From: Trichoderma breve
Taxonomy: Eukaryota; Ascomycota; Sordariomycetes; Hypocreales; Hypocreaceae
Reading direction: 5' to 3'
NCBI RefSeq assembly: GCF_028502605.1
Contig: NC_079232.1
Span: 7,440,001-7,504,000 of the forward strand
Length of the DNA: 64,000 bases
Part shown: piece by piece, positions 1 to 11,549 of the stretch
Position numbering within the stretch: position 1 is the stretch's first letter
Layout: the number at the start of each line of letters is the position of its first letter
Program-made: the position numbers and the translations under genes
Notes under the pieces: generated by a model
Told to the model about the DNA's origin: nothing
Databases searched by the model: none
What the model saw: the letters and a program-made list of their open reading frames with translations, nothing else

Positions 1-3000
1 TATCCTCCAGATAGACGTTTAGGAAGTACAGGCGGCTCTGACCTGGAGTCATCTCGCTAACTCGTTCGTACACAGGCTCCTCTACTGATGTCACCTCCGA
101 GACTGAAGATGATCCCGTGGAAGCTCTGGACATTAGCGCACTAGCATTGTCTTCCATCTTCAAGGTGGACACTTCGGTGGGCGCTGAAGACGGGACCTTG
201 AGCTTCTGCATATTCGCTGAACTCAACAAGTCATTATTAACTGCTGGAGCTGCATCAGTTGTCGGTGCACTCGTTTCAGCCGAGGAAATCAGTGTCGGTG
301 GAAGCAGCACCAGAGCATCTTGGCAAATCTCTGCGAGAGAAGCACCGCTCAAGATCTTTAGAACCGGCATGTCGACATTCACCTCTTTCAAAAACCAGGA
401 TCTAATCTCGACAGATACCAGTGAATCAATTCCAAGTACTAACAGTGGAGTAGAATGATCAATGACATCAGCGTGGACTTGGAGAATCATGGCAAGCTTC
501 TCTGCACAGGCACCCTGCAATATGGCCAAGGCATCTTCGCTATTCTTAGCTGCGGCCAATCTGCCCTTGACACTCTGTGATGATTGCGCCTGTTGATTAT
601 CCGAGTCTTCTTCATTGCTCTCGTGACGCACGTAAGTTGCAAACCGAGGATTGCTATACCACGGCGCATTGGGCTCCTCTCCGATGCCGATGATGATCTC
701 TGGATCCTCCTTGGAAGTCGGCTGTCCTGCAGCAATGGCCTCAGCAAAGACACCGTGGAACTCTGGTTCAGATATTCTCATGTATCCAAATTTCTTTAAG
801 TGGTCCTCGTACTGCTCTAGATTGCGGTCGACAAAGCCCACACCGAGGAGGAAAGCAATATCAATGATTGACGCTGCAACGCCCCTCTGCTTTCGCTGGC
901 GCACAAGAGAGTGCATGTACATGTTTGCCGCAGCATAGTTAGATTGTCCAGGATTGCCCATGACGCAAGTCAGAGATGAGAAGCAAATAAAGAAGTCCAA
1001 AGGAGTGGAGTGGAACAGCTCATCCAGGTTTTGTGTTCCCTTGACTTTGGGCCTTAATGCCACTTCAAAGTCTTCCAAAGACATGTTGGTGAAGAGCTTA
1101 TCGTTCAACACCATTGCAGCGTTTGCCACGCCGGCAATTGGTGGCATTGTCTCGGAGACTTCTTTGTGTAGTCTCAACAAGCCTTCTTTGTCGGTAATGT
1201 CAAGGGGAAGAACCTTGACGTTGGCACCTCGGCGTCTCAGATCTTCCAACACCGCTGTGTCAACTCTACCTGGGCTTCGGCTGGTGACCACCAAATTTCG
1301 CGCTCCATGCTTGACCATCCAATCACAGACAGACATACCCAGCTGAGAAGCTAAGCCAACGAGAAGATATGTCTTGTTTGCCACAAAAAGGTCAGACGGT
1401 CTAAGAGGACTGATCTTGGACTCCACCGACTCGGCATCATTCCAGTTCAGTATGGTTGTCAATGAAGCTTGGCCGGCCAGCTTCTTGACCTCAGCTACAG
1501 AGATAGAGGCATTATCTATGTGGAGTTTTGGCGCTCGAGTCGAAGCATGGTGTCTCGTAATCTTGAGCAAGTCACCCCGGCCGTAATTGAACAATATGGC
1601 ATCATCTTCACGCACACTTCTCATTGCGTTAGGGCTCTCAAAACCCTCAACTATGTGCGTTAGGACGCTGTTTTCTTGCCCTAGGTTCACAAAAGCTTCA
1701 ATATTCTCAGGAAGAAGAGAGAGAATATCTCTTTCGTTGGCATATGAGTGAATGAAGACTTGAGCGGGGTCAAAATTGCAGTCTTCTTCCGAAGATGTGC
1801 TAAAGAATACGTCAATTCCTTGAGCGGCGGCCACGTTTGCAATAAGCTTAGCTAGCAAAACATCGGCATCATGGACCCAAATGCGCCATCTGATGCCAGA
1901 AATAATGCTCTCGGCAATAAGAGTTCCAAGGAGCACTTGTGATTCAGTTGCAAGATCAAAGTCTTGAGGGAGAGGCAATAAATCCGCTACCGGCGCATTC
2001 AGAGTTGACAGAACCGAAGGAGAGAATATTGCGACTTTGCGACCTGATCCGACAACTGTTCCTAGACAAAGATAAAGAGCTTTGCTATTTCTAGCCCTGA
2101 GAGGTAGCAGAGAGGAAGCGTGAACCTTTATTTGTGCAAGCTCAGATGAGATAACAGCATTTATTGAGCTTTGCACTCTTTGGAATGAATAGGACCCTTC
2201 TGCGGCAACAAACTCGACGCGGTTCTCAGCCAGAGATAACGGACTCGTAATATCTCTCCGAACGGAATTGAGTCTGTCATTCATTTCGTTGCTGGCAACA
2301 ATTCTGGGGATATAGAGACCGCTCTTCTCCACGGCAAGTTCCCATTCGTCAGCCCACAGTACATCCTCAAAATCCCCGGAGTTGACGCAAATTGTACGAA
2401 GCAGAGTCTCAGTAAACAATCGAGGTTCTGGGGTTATCGTGTCCACATCCAAGAATTGAAGTCTCAAGTTGGGCAGCTCGTGCATGGCAGCTCTGCCAAG
2501 GCCAACAACCATGTTGCTCAGCGGATTCTCAGCGCGACATCCTTTCGTGGCCCAGAGAACAAATTTGGAGTCTTTAAATACTGACTGAACTCCACTAAAT
2601 CTCTCCGGCGTGATGTCTTGGAACGTTGGAACATCTAGCTCAGAGAGAACCAACACAGTAGCTCCATCTGGGACTTCTTTAACATCTTCAAGTCTGTTGA
2701 TGAGGGTCACGTTGGAAGCGATGGGCTGGAGGAGGTCTCTTGCTGTCTGTACAATCTTCTCAACTTCGGGTGATTGTCCACCTATGATGATCAAATCATC
2801 GACCTGAGGTATCGCGCTCGTCCAAGCAGTGGGATCACGCAAAACGTTGATGCGCTCGTCAACTGCCTGGCTGACAATAAGTGACGCAAGGTATCTTTTG
2901 GGATCGTGATAATCTCTATACGCCGCGTCCACTCCAGAGAACCCAGTGGCTAGTAGATCTTTGTTCCACCGTTCTTCAGAAGTCGTAGGACAATAGACAC

Positions 3001-6000
3001 GCCCATCATCACGCCCAAGCCACCATCCAGGTAGATGAGAAGAGATGAACTGCGGTAGCACGGCGTCATTGGTAACTTCATTGAGAATCAGGTAACCGCC
3101 TGCCTTCAATAGAGTCCGGCAATTGGCCAATGTCTTTTTTAGGGACTTGGTAGCGTGCAGAGCGTTTGAAGACATGATGACATCAAAGGAATGTTCTTCA
3201 AAGCCCTGTCCCAGGGGATCACGCTCAATATCCAGCACAGCCCATTCCATCATGGATGAGTACTCTCGGAATCGCTCCTGCGCAGCTTCGAAAAAACCAG
3301 CTGAGATATCTGTATAGGTATACGAATGGCAACGGCCCACAAGTTCCTTCAGCATATGGACACTAGCACCACCAGTACCGGCACCAATCTCCAGAACTTT
3401 CAGGCGTGGGTAACGGTGAGCCAGTTGGCTGGTTACAGTGACAAGATGACTGTAAGTTTGTCGGAATGGGACTGCTTCAGCGTAAAGCCTCGTGAGCATA
3501 TCGTCTTGCATCATGACCTGCAAGGCTGGTAGCTCGCCTCGAAGAATGGAAGGCTGGACTTCTCCGAGCGCCGATATCATCTGCAATTCCACCATTCCTG
3601 GATATTTCGCCCTCCAAGCTGCTGCATCTTCCGCCGTATCAGTAACCCATTCCTTTTTGATACGCGGGTGTTGTCCAGCTTCAATCTTGGGAAGAAGATA
3701 ATTCACAATCCAGTCAAATTGGATCTGGAAGTGCTCATCCATCTTGGGGATATCCTCTGGCTTGATCGCATCGCGGAGTCGCCTGTGGTAAAAGTAGGCA
3801 AGACGCTCACAAGTATCGCCATACTCGACCTCTTCTTCAGTCAGGTACTCAATCTTCTCAGGATCAATGCCACTGGCAATGTCTCTCTTCCAGACAGTCT
3901 TTGCAAAAAGCTTACGATCGTTCTGTGGAGTAGCCTTGGTGAAAGACGAGCAGGTCAGAGCGTGCAGCTGGATCTGTGGGTGTCCTATGGCAGTCGAAGT
4001 AATATCAACGTCGCCCTGGATTTTCTTTGAGTTTGCATCTCTGAGGTAGCAGTCAGCTAGCAGCTCGGAAAATGCATCTGCGAATGCAGAGGCTTCCAAG
4101 GCAGCAGGATTGATGCGAACACGGCGCACGTTAGTTGGAAGATATGGGGTCCAAAGCTGGCCATCTCCAGGGAATGCCAAGGCAGTGAAAATTCCATGAA
4201 AGGCAGCATCAAGAGTCGCAGGATGTAGACGGAGCCTATCATTATCAAGACGCTTAAGTGTTACCGTCGACACGTTCAATCGTCTTTCGACAGCCTCAAT
4301 TGTAAAGTCTCCCGTGTAGCGAAGGCCGACTTGCTCCATGTACTTGTAAAGACGATCTACGCCAACAGGTTTCATTGGTAGCTTCGGTGCAATTCTGGGC
4401 GGCAAAGCATCCACAGCAGGCTTTCCAAGACGGACGATTGCACGTCCAGTGAAATTTGTACTCTCAGAGTGCTCAGTGACTTCTCCATCCACTTTGCAGC
4501 TGTAGCACGAATATTCAGCTGTGATGTTATCTGAGGATCGATCTATGACTCGGATAGTAAAAGTCACTTCTGTGCCAGCTGCATCATCCTCCAGAGTAAT
4601 AGCGCGGTGAATGACTAGATCCTCAAGTTCGATAAGTCGCACCTCTTCGTGTTCAGCTGCAAGACGTATGGATGCTTCATATGCCATGGACACGTATCCA
4701 GCAGCTGGGAAGAGGACTTGGTTCTGGAAGATGTGTCCTCGCAGCCATTCCATCTCTTGAATTCTCATCACATTGCGCCAAGTGACCTCGCGATTGTTTC
4801 CATGAGACGTAGGGTAACCGAGTAGTTCGTGAATCGGGTTTTTGCGGGACCGATAGATTCGCGACTTTCGGGATTCTTTCCACAGCTTACTGGCATGATC
4901 CCAAGGATAGGGTGGGAGGCCTTTAAGAGTCATGGCCCGACCAACATCATCCCCAAGGCATGCCTTTCTAAATCCGGCAAAATCCACGACGGGAGAAGGA
5001 GATTGGAACTTGGACCAGATAAAACCAAGAGCGTCTGAAAAGGCCTCCATGTCATCCTGCCCTCGGCTTAGGACACCAGAATATGGTATATCCAAACCAG
5101 TGAGATTCTTCAAACTCTCCGATGCAGGTGCCTTGAGGGCAAAATGCGGCCCTACTTCCAATGCAATATCGTGACAGTGCTCTTCAGTAACAGCTCTGTC
5201 AATAGCTTGCGAAAATAGCACTGGTTTGACCATGTTATCTACCCAGTAGATATCCTTGAAAGCATCCGTATCGTCAATCGAGCGGCCGTTTGAACCGTAA
5301 ACACTAGAGTACCACTTGCATTTCAGCTTATCAGTCTTAATCCTGATATTTAGCCTTTTCAGGGATTCAAGATATGGCCCTGCGCAAGGCTGCATATGAT
5401 GCGAATGGTAGGCTTTGTCAACCTTGAGAAGTCTTGCAAATGATTGCTGGCCATCAAGTAGCTCCTTGGCTTCATCCACGGCATCTGCATCACCAGAAAG
5501 AGTGACGCTGGATCGAGAATTGCTGGCTGCTACATGAATTCTGCCTGCAAGTTTATCTTGTGAGCAGAATGCACGCGCTTGCTCCAGTCCCATGCCAATC
5601 GCCATCATCTTGCCTTTCTGACCGTTTGGTCCACCAGCCAAGTGAGCGTGAACACCACGGTAGTACGCGATCCGGATCGCATCGGCAGCCTCGATATAAC
5701 CAGCAGCATAAGCCGCGCCAATCTCTCCAGATGAGTGGCCGACAACAGCGCTGAACGTGATGCCGGAAGCATAGAGAAGATCGACAAGTGCAACTTGCAA
5801 GGCTGTGCATAAAGGCTGTGAGATGGCTGCCTCGTGTATTCTGGACTTTTCGGGTGATGCCATTAGCTCGGACACAAGCGACCAGGATGGCGCATCGGGC
5901 AAATTCTTCAGGGAGTTTTCAAGCCGGTCAATCGTGTGTTTAAAGGTGGCTGATTTCTCATAAAGACGGCGGCCCATAGAAGGCCATTGAGCACCCTGGC

Positions 6001-7864
6001 CTGTAAAGACGCCCAATATCCGCGCTGGGAGATCCTCCGTAACATGAATTCCTTTCGTAGCGATTGAGTTTGACTTTGATTCCACATCGTCTAATTTCTC
6101 GATGAGTCCTTCGGCGGTAGATGAAGAGACATACATCTTGTATGGGAATTGTGTGCGACGACACTGCATCGTCCAGGCTAGGTTGGAGAGATTTGCTATT
6201 TTGCCAGCCTTCAAAGCTTCCGAAATATGGCGAGCCCTGGCCAACAAAGCCTTCTCTGTGTTGGCGGACAGAGTGAGCGGGCCGCAAGGAACTTGAAGAG
6301 CATCCTCCTGATGAATGTCCTCAGGAGCCCAGCTCTCAAGGATGACGTGCGCATTGGTTCCTCCAAATCCAAAGCTGTTGACACTTGCGCGCCTTGGAGT
6401 ACCAGGAGGCAGTGTAGGCCATGCTCTGGCTTTCGTCGGTACGTGGAGGTTAGTGTAGAAGGGCGAGATTTTGGGGTTGAGTTTGTTAAAGTGCATGTTG
6501 GGAGGGATTATTCCGTTCTGGATAGCCAGAGAGGCTTTCAATAATCCAGCTAAACCTGCAGTTCCTTCCAAATGGCCGATTACCGTCTTTATTGATCCAA
6601 CATAAAGAGGCTCATCCGCTTCAAGACTTGTCGAGCGATCTTCGTCTTCGTCGTTCTCTGGGAAGAATGCGTCTCTAACCGCCCTAGCTTCGATTGCTGC
6701 AAATCATGTTAATTGCTATGGTTGTAAATACTCGGTGATAAAAATTACTTACGATCTCCTGCGTTAGTTCCTGTGCCGTGAGCCTCAAAATACTGACAAC
6801 GGTCCTCCTTTTTCCGCCAATCTAAGCCGGCCCTGGCATATGTAGACCGAATCAAGGCTGTCTGTGATGTAGAGCTAGGCATGGTGATACCAGATGTGCG
6901 ACCATCCTGGTTAACGCCCGTTTCTCGGATTATGCACTCGATATGATCACCATCTGCAATTGCTTGGCTCAGAGTCTTGAGAAGCACTGACGCAAAGCCT
7001 TCACCTCGCGCATAGCCATCAGCTCCAGCGTCCCACATGCGTGATCTGCCTGTCGGAGATAACATGTGAAGCTGTGAAATTAGCCGTGTTAGCATCCAAA
7101 CATTACTTTGATCGTCTCGATCAACGTACCTTGGATTCGAGGATATATGGATCAGGGCCGAGAATCAAATTCACACCGGCTGCCACCGCCAGTGACGATT
7201 CTCCGCTCCTGAGTGTTTGCACGGCATGATGCAATGCTACCAAACTTGACGAACATGCCGTGTCTATCGTGGATGATGGCCCTTTCCAGTCGAAAAAGTA
7301 TGAGACTCGATTGGACAAAATGGCTCTAGAGATACCGGTCGCTGCATACTGTGGTGCACTGTCTACGTCTCGCAGTAATAAATCGGAGTAGTCCTGAGTC
7401 ATCTGTCCCACGAAAATGGCAGTCTGAGATCCCTTCATCTCTTGGATCGAGTATCCTGCCGCTTCCATGCACTCAAAAACAATCTCCAGTAGCATGCGCT
7501 GCTGGGGATCCATAGACTCTGCTTCTTTTGGGTGGATATTGAAGAAGTTGTGGTCGAATTCGCGGAAATCTTCGTCGAGGAGATACGAATGCCTCACATT
7601 CGTGCTCTAAATGTTCAAAAACAATTGTCAGCCTTTCTCTCAATTTTCCAGAACAATACAATTGCTATTTCTTACGCCGTGGTATTCTCCATTGTCGTTG
7701 TAAAATCCTTCTGGATTGAAACGACTTTCTGGTATCTCCTTGAGAATATCCTTGGGGTTCTTTAGCAGCTCCCATAGCTTTGATGGGGAGCTTGAGCTGC
7801 CGGGGAAGCGGCAGCTGCTTCCCACAATGGCAATGGGTTCAGTGGTGAACTCGGACTTTGCCAT
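1..7864 (-). CDS. Highly reducing polyketide synthase, PKS-NRPS or PKS-C type (3' end outside window)
   Basis: Builds a methylated reduced polyketide chain. Exons on the minus strand are 7864-7676, 7606-7130, 7071-6753 and 6696 to the left edge; all three introns have GT-AG ends and rejoin conserved KS motifs. Domains in order: KS (7850-6390; cysteine in DTACSSS, EAHGTGT, KTVIGH), AT (about 6025-5110; GHSSGE), DH (about 4850-4030; [10 protein letters not shown] and [12 protein letters not shown]), C-methyltransferase (about 3800-2960; [10 protein letters not shown]), a region without an ER cofactor motif (2900-1700), KR (about 1700-870; [19 protein letters not shown]) and ACP (about 560-345; GIDSL). 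The last visible residues, [11 protein letters not shown], resemble the first core motif of a condensation domain, so a C domain and perhaps an NRPS module follow to the left. The start is the first ATG before the KS. The missing ER matches the divergent trans-ER at 8480. Confidence 0.95.
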
Positions 7865-8479
7865 TTTAGATGTCTTGCGGAACGTATTGTTGGTATTCCC
7901 AGTGAACGATGGCAAATTATTTCATAAGACTGGTTAAGGAACACCAACTATGTCTACTAAACTGTCACGAGGAGCGGGTGAGGCTACAGTCTTGAGTATT
8001 CATCACTAGCTACTCGACGAATGCAAATTATTTTTGGAATAGTCTACTACGGATGTTAGGAAGATCTGACATACCGTCGGGCATTTTCATCCGGCTACCA
8101 ATTTATTGATATGCCGGCTCTCGCGACGGGACTTGTGTACCTCTCCGGCCATCGCTGCCATGTCAGGCAAGTCTTCGTTTCGTGTTCAGATACTGACGGT
8201 CGGTGCAATTCGCTTACTGTGGAGTTGTGAATGGCCCCGCCGACCGGCCGGCCGATTATTGCGGGCTTGGGTGTCGGGAGGTTGCTGACTGTATCCCGTA
8301 ATACTCATGAGAGCTGCCTTTCCTATCAAGGCACGGAGTATCCACTGAATATCCAAGTGTTCCAGAACCAGGTCTAAGATCTGATATAGACAATATGGAT
8401 AAGACTCTGGTGATGATCAACAGAAACGCTTGCATACGGGAAACTGTGCAAAGCTGTAACTTACGCGCTATTTAGAATC
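7865..8479. promoter_or_regulatory. Bidirectional promoter between PKS and trans-ER
   Basis: These 615 bases separate two divergent genes expected to be co-expressed. There is no convincing open frame. Around 8238-8256 lies a GC-rich block built from CCGGCCGG, with CCG/CGG triplets of the kind bound by Zn2Cys6 regulators; the rest is mixed composition. A shared regulatory role is inferred from position. Confidence 0.5.
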
Positions 8480-9622
8480 ATGACCGTCCGAAGCACCTTG
8501 GTGGGCAAAGACGTTGGCCAATATGAACTTGTTCACGGAGTTCCAGTTCCACAGGCAGGACCCGATCAGGTCGTCTGCAAGGTTGGAGCTATTGCCCTGA
8601 ACCCGACAGACTGGAAGATGGTGGATTTTTCTGTGGTGCCAGGCGCAGTTGGTGGGCACGATTTTGCTGGAGAAGTGATTGAGGTTGGGGAAGGTGTGAC
8701 GCGATTAAAGAAGGGCGATAGAGTGCTTGGGCTTGCCATTGGCTTCAATGCAGATGACATGAGGATGGGCGCCTTCACAGACTACGCCGTCACATACGCC
8801 CATGGCGCTTGGAAGATACCAGACTGGATGTCATATGATGAAGCGGCTACATATGGTGTCGGGATTGGAACAGCAACATTAGCTCTTTACCAAACACTTG
8901 CTTTGCCGCCTCCCGTAGTGGACGACGATGGCAAGGTTACAGCCAAGAAGCAAAAGAAGCCAATATATGTGTTGATAGCAGGAGGAGCGACTGCAACTGG
9001 CACCATTGCCATTCAATTGGCCAAGGCGTAAGTGAAATTCCCAAATACGCCAGAATTTATGTCAAGTTCAAGGGCATTGACCAAATGTTTCAGTTCTGGC
9101 CTCACTGTGGTAACCACCTGCTCTCCTCAACACAAGGATCTCCTGTTGTCTCTAGGTGCCACCGCCATCTTCGATTACAACTCCCCAAACTGTGCCATAG
9201 AAATCCGCAACTACACTGACGATAGCCTCCAATACGCCTTGGATTGTGTTACTGAAGCAGGGACCATGAAAATGTGTTATGACGCCATTGGTTCTGCGGG
9301 CGGTCGCTACGTTGGTCTTGAGCCGCTGGCCACACATATACAATACACCCGTCGAACAGTTCGTGCAGATTGGGTTATTGGCCGCACACTCTCAGGGCTG
9401 CCCGTACGCTTAGATGGAGCCTACGGACGACCAGCCAGGCCTCAGGATCGTGAGTTTGCGGAGGTATTCTTTGCTCTATCGGAGCAGCTTATTGCACAGG
9501 GCATGCTCAAGCCGCATCCAAGAGAGCTACGGACAGGCGGCTTGGAAGCATTGGTTGAAGGAATTGATGACCTCCGAAAGGGCAAAGTGCGGGGAAAGAA
9601 ATTAGTTTATCCTCTTGCATAA
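8480..9622 (+). CDS. LovC-type trans-acting enoyl reductase
   Basis: Medium-chain reductase expected to reduce enoyl intermediates on the neighbouring PKS, whose own ER region is inactive. Exons 8480-9027 and 9094-9622 (intron with GTAAGT donor and TTTCAG acceptor) give 358 aa, close to LovC-family length. The N-terminal GroES-like part has ALNPTDWK and GHDFAGEVIEVGEGV. The cofactor-binding part follows (IAGGATATGTIAIQLAKA), and the C-terminus has the GKVRGKKLVYPL ending usual in this family. No zinc-ligand cysteine/histidine set is visible. Divergent from the PKS across 615 bp, as in many fungal PKS-NRPS clusters. It could in principle be another zinc-independent reductase, but family resemblance and context agree. 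Confidence 0.93.
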
Positions 9623-10165
9623 GATCTGCAATTGTATTTAATCGATCAAGACAAGCATATTAGATGTTTACATGGCCTTAGTTCATACTGTTAATTAGCA
9701 TGTTATTTTGCCTACCCTACGACAATTTAAAAGCGTAAGATACGGGCGCTGCCTTGCACCAACCAGACATCATGTATATCCAATCTGAATTTTTTTTCCC
9801 TTGTCGATAGATTATCCAACTATTCCGAACGAGTGTTACTAATAGTATGTATTATTTGATGCTCACTGAAATTCGTTGCTCACCTATGTTCATTTGCATG
9901 TAGTCGACTAATACTAGTAACAAGTGTATCTATTGGGCGCCGTGTATCTATGTGACCAATGCCAGATTTCATCTATTATTCTTTATAAAGCATGATACCC
10001 AGTAATTGGGTCTTCATCAATCTAGATCATCTCTATGATAAAATACGCTGATTGTGATATTTTGAGGTACCCTCGTCTGACAGCATTTATTGAACTTTGT
10101 GCATTTCCATAGCATCTAATAATCAGCTTCACCCACCCACTGAGACACCTTCAGTGGCCACCGAG
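9623..10165. other. Intergenic, no gene seen
   Basis: AT-rich spacer between the trans-ER and the first Nudix gene. I see no coding frame, structured repeat or RNA gene in it. Confidence 0.6.
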
Positions 10166-10777
10166 CTAGTTCTCATTCCTCAGCCGGAAAGATTCCAAAA
10201 TAACAGACCTCGCAGACTCATGTGTAAGAGGAATGTCCCGATCACCGATTTTCTGCGCCTTGACTTCATCTTCCGTAGCCCAAACAAAATCCTGGTGCTC
10301 ATTCGCATCCAACGTAACTTGACTGGCACTTTCAACCTCCACTTCGAATGAAAACCTGCAGAGCCATAGTGTTTTCGTGCTATTTGGGAACACTCGCAGA
10401 TCCCCTCCCTCCGGTCCCTCTGTAACGGGCCGGACAAAACGTTTTGCGACAAGCCTCGTTTCCTCCCACAGTTCTCGTGCAGCGCCGTGCAAGATGGTGG
10501 GATCGCTGTCATCAGCAGCGCCGCCAGGTATCTCCCATCTGTTTGGCATGGAATCGTGGCTGGCGCGCTGGATGAGGAGGACCTTTCCTTCGGGATTAAC
10601 CACGACACAGCCTGTCGCCAACCTGTCTAGCTTGATCTGGCGCTCCTCAAGCTTCACTTTGTGTGCATCGAGCCATTGTTGAACAGGTACGTTCCATTCG
10701 CCAAGAGAGTCGTCGACATCGAAAAGGAATTTGGGCGGCGATGCGGGGGATTCTTGTGGGGAGCTGATTTGAGACAT
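10166..10777 (-). CDS. Nudix hydrolase with diverged Nudix box
   Basis: Predicted 203-aa single-exon hydrolase acting on nucleoside-diphosphate-linked substrates. The start is the ATG at 10777 (MSQIS); the frame runs further upstream only from a TTG. The domain begins near residue 55 (GCVVVNPEGKVLLIQRASHD), followed by NRWEIPGG and the Nudix box. The catalytic RELWEE segment is intact, but the upstream glycine and first glutamate of the canonical GX5EX7REUXEEXGU are replaced (alanine and proline) and the final glycine is arginine. It is clearly paralogous to the Nudix gene at 13636-14334, which keeps the full motif. The C-terminal half shares the HQDFVWATEDEVKAQ signature with that paralogue. 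The substrate cannot be told. Confidence 0.85.
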   Translation of the reverse strand: MSQISSPQESPASPPKFLFDVDDSLGEWNVPVQQWLDAHKVKLEERQIKLDRLATGCVVVNPEGKVLLIQRASHDSMPNRWEIPGGAADDSDPTILHGAARELWEETRLVAKRFVRPVTEGPEGGDLRVFPNSTKTLWLCRFSFEVEVESASQVTLDANEHQDFVWATEDEVKAQKIGDRDIPLTHESARSVILESFRLRNEN

Positions 10778-11549
10778 GATTCGTTTGGAATTTTGACTGA
10801 AGATGCAAACATGCAAAGATGTTGTGAAATAGGCCTATTAAACTCAGAAATCTTGCACTTGGCGATTGGTAAAGCTCGGGCTGTGACTCATCGTCTTTGA
10901 TGCAGTTCTGCCTGATTCTATCGCTATAAGGTCGGCTAAATTGTTCTTTTCTTGCTACAGCTGCTGACCCTCTTGCTTTGCAATTTGTTTACAAAATTCT
11001 CTATACTGCCTGCATATGCAAGCTGCATTTGAGAGGGAAGGGTCGCTTATTGAGGTCCTTGGTGGTTGTACGCATTAATGAGCTGAAGGGCTCCCCTGTG
11101 GCTGAAAGCTGAGGCAATAATGTGCCACCTGACGATGGTAAGCTGTACTGTAGCCTAGAATTGCTGTCTTATCAGGGGTCGCACTGCATCCAGCTGAAAG
11201 CTGCTTCTGTAAGGATTGGTGCTGTATGAGTTATTTTGTCAAGGGTCCAACCATCCCTGTTGCTAAACCACCAATAAAAGAAAAAAGTTTCCCGCTCGCC
11301 TCATTTTTCTGTTCGTTTCTCGCAAACGCCAAGGGTGACAAGGCATCCAGCTGAAAACCAGCCCTACCATTATGATGACTGTAAGTATTTGTCAACATAA
11401 GATACGAGTACATTCAACACTTCAAAGCTCTCGTCTCTGAAGAAAGAGCGGGGTCTATAAAGATCGTAGCCTTGCAGTAAAAGCTGTCTGGTTTCCACAA
11501 TATGCGCTAAACTTGGTCCTCTAACCGTGTTCTACTGTAAATATCCACC
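10778..11549. other. Intergenic between divergent Nudix and HET genes
   Basis: Holds the promoters of both neighbours. No supported coding frame. The HET gene start at 11550 has a good fungal context (CCACCATGG). Confidence 0.5.
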
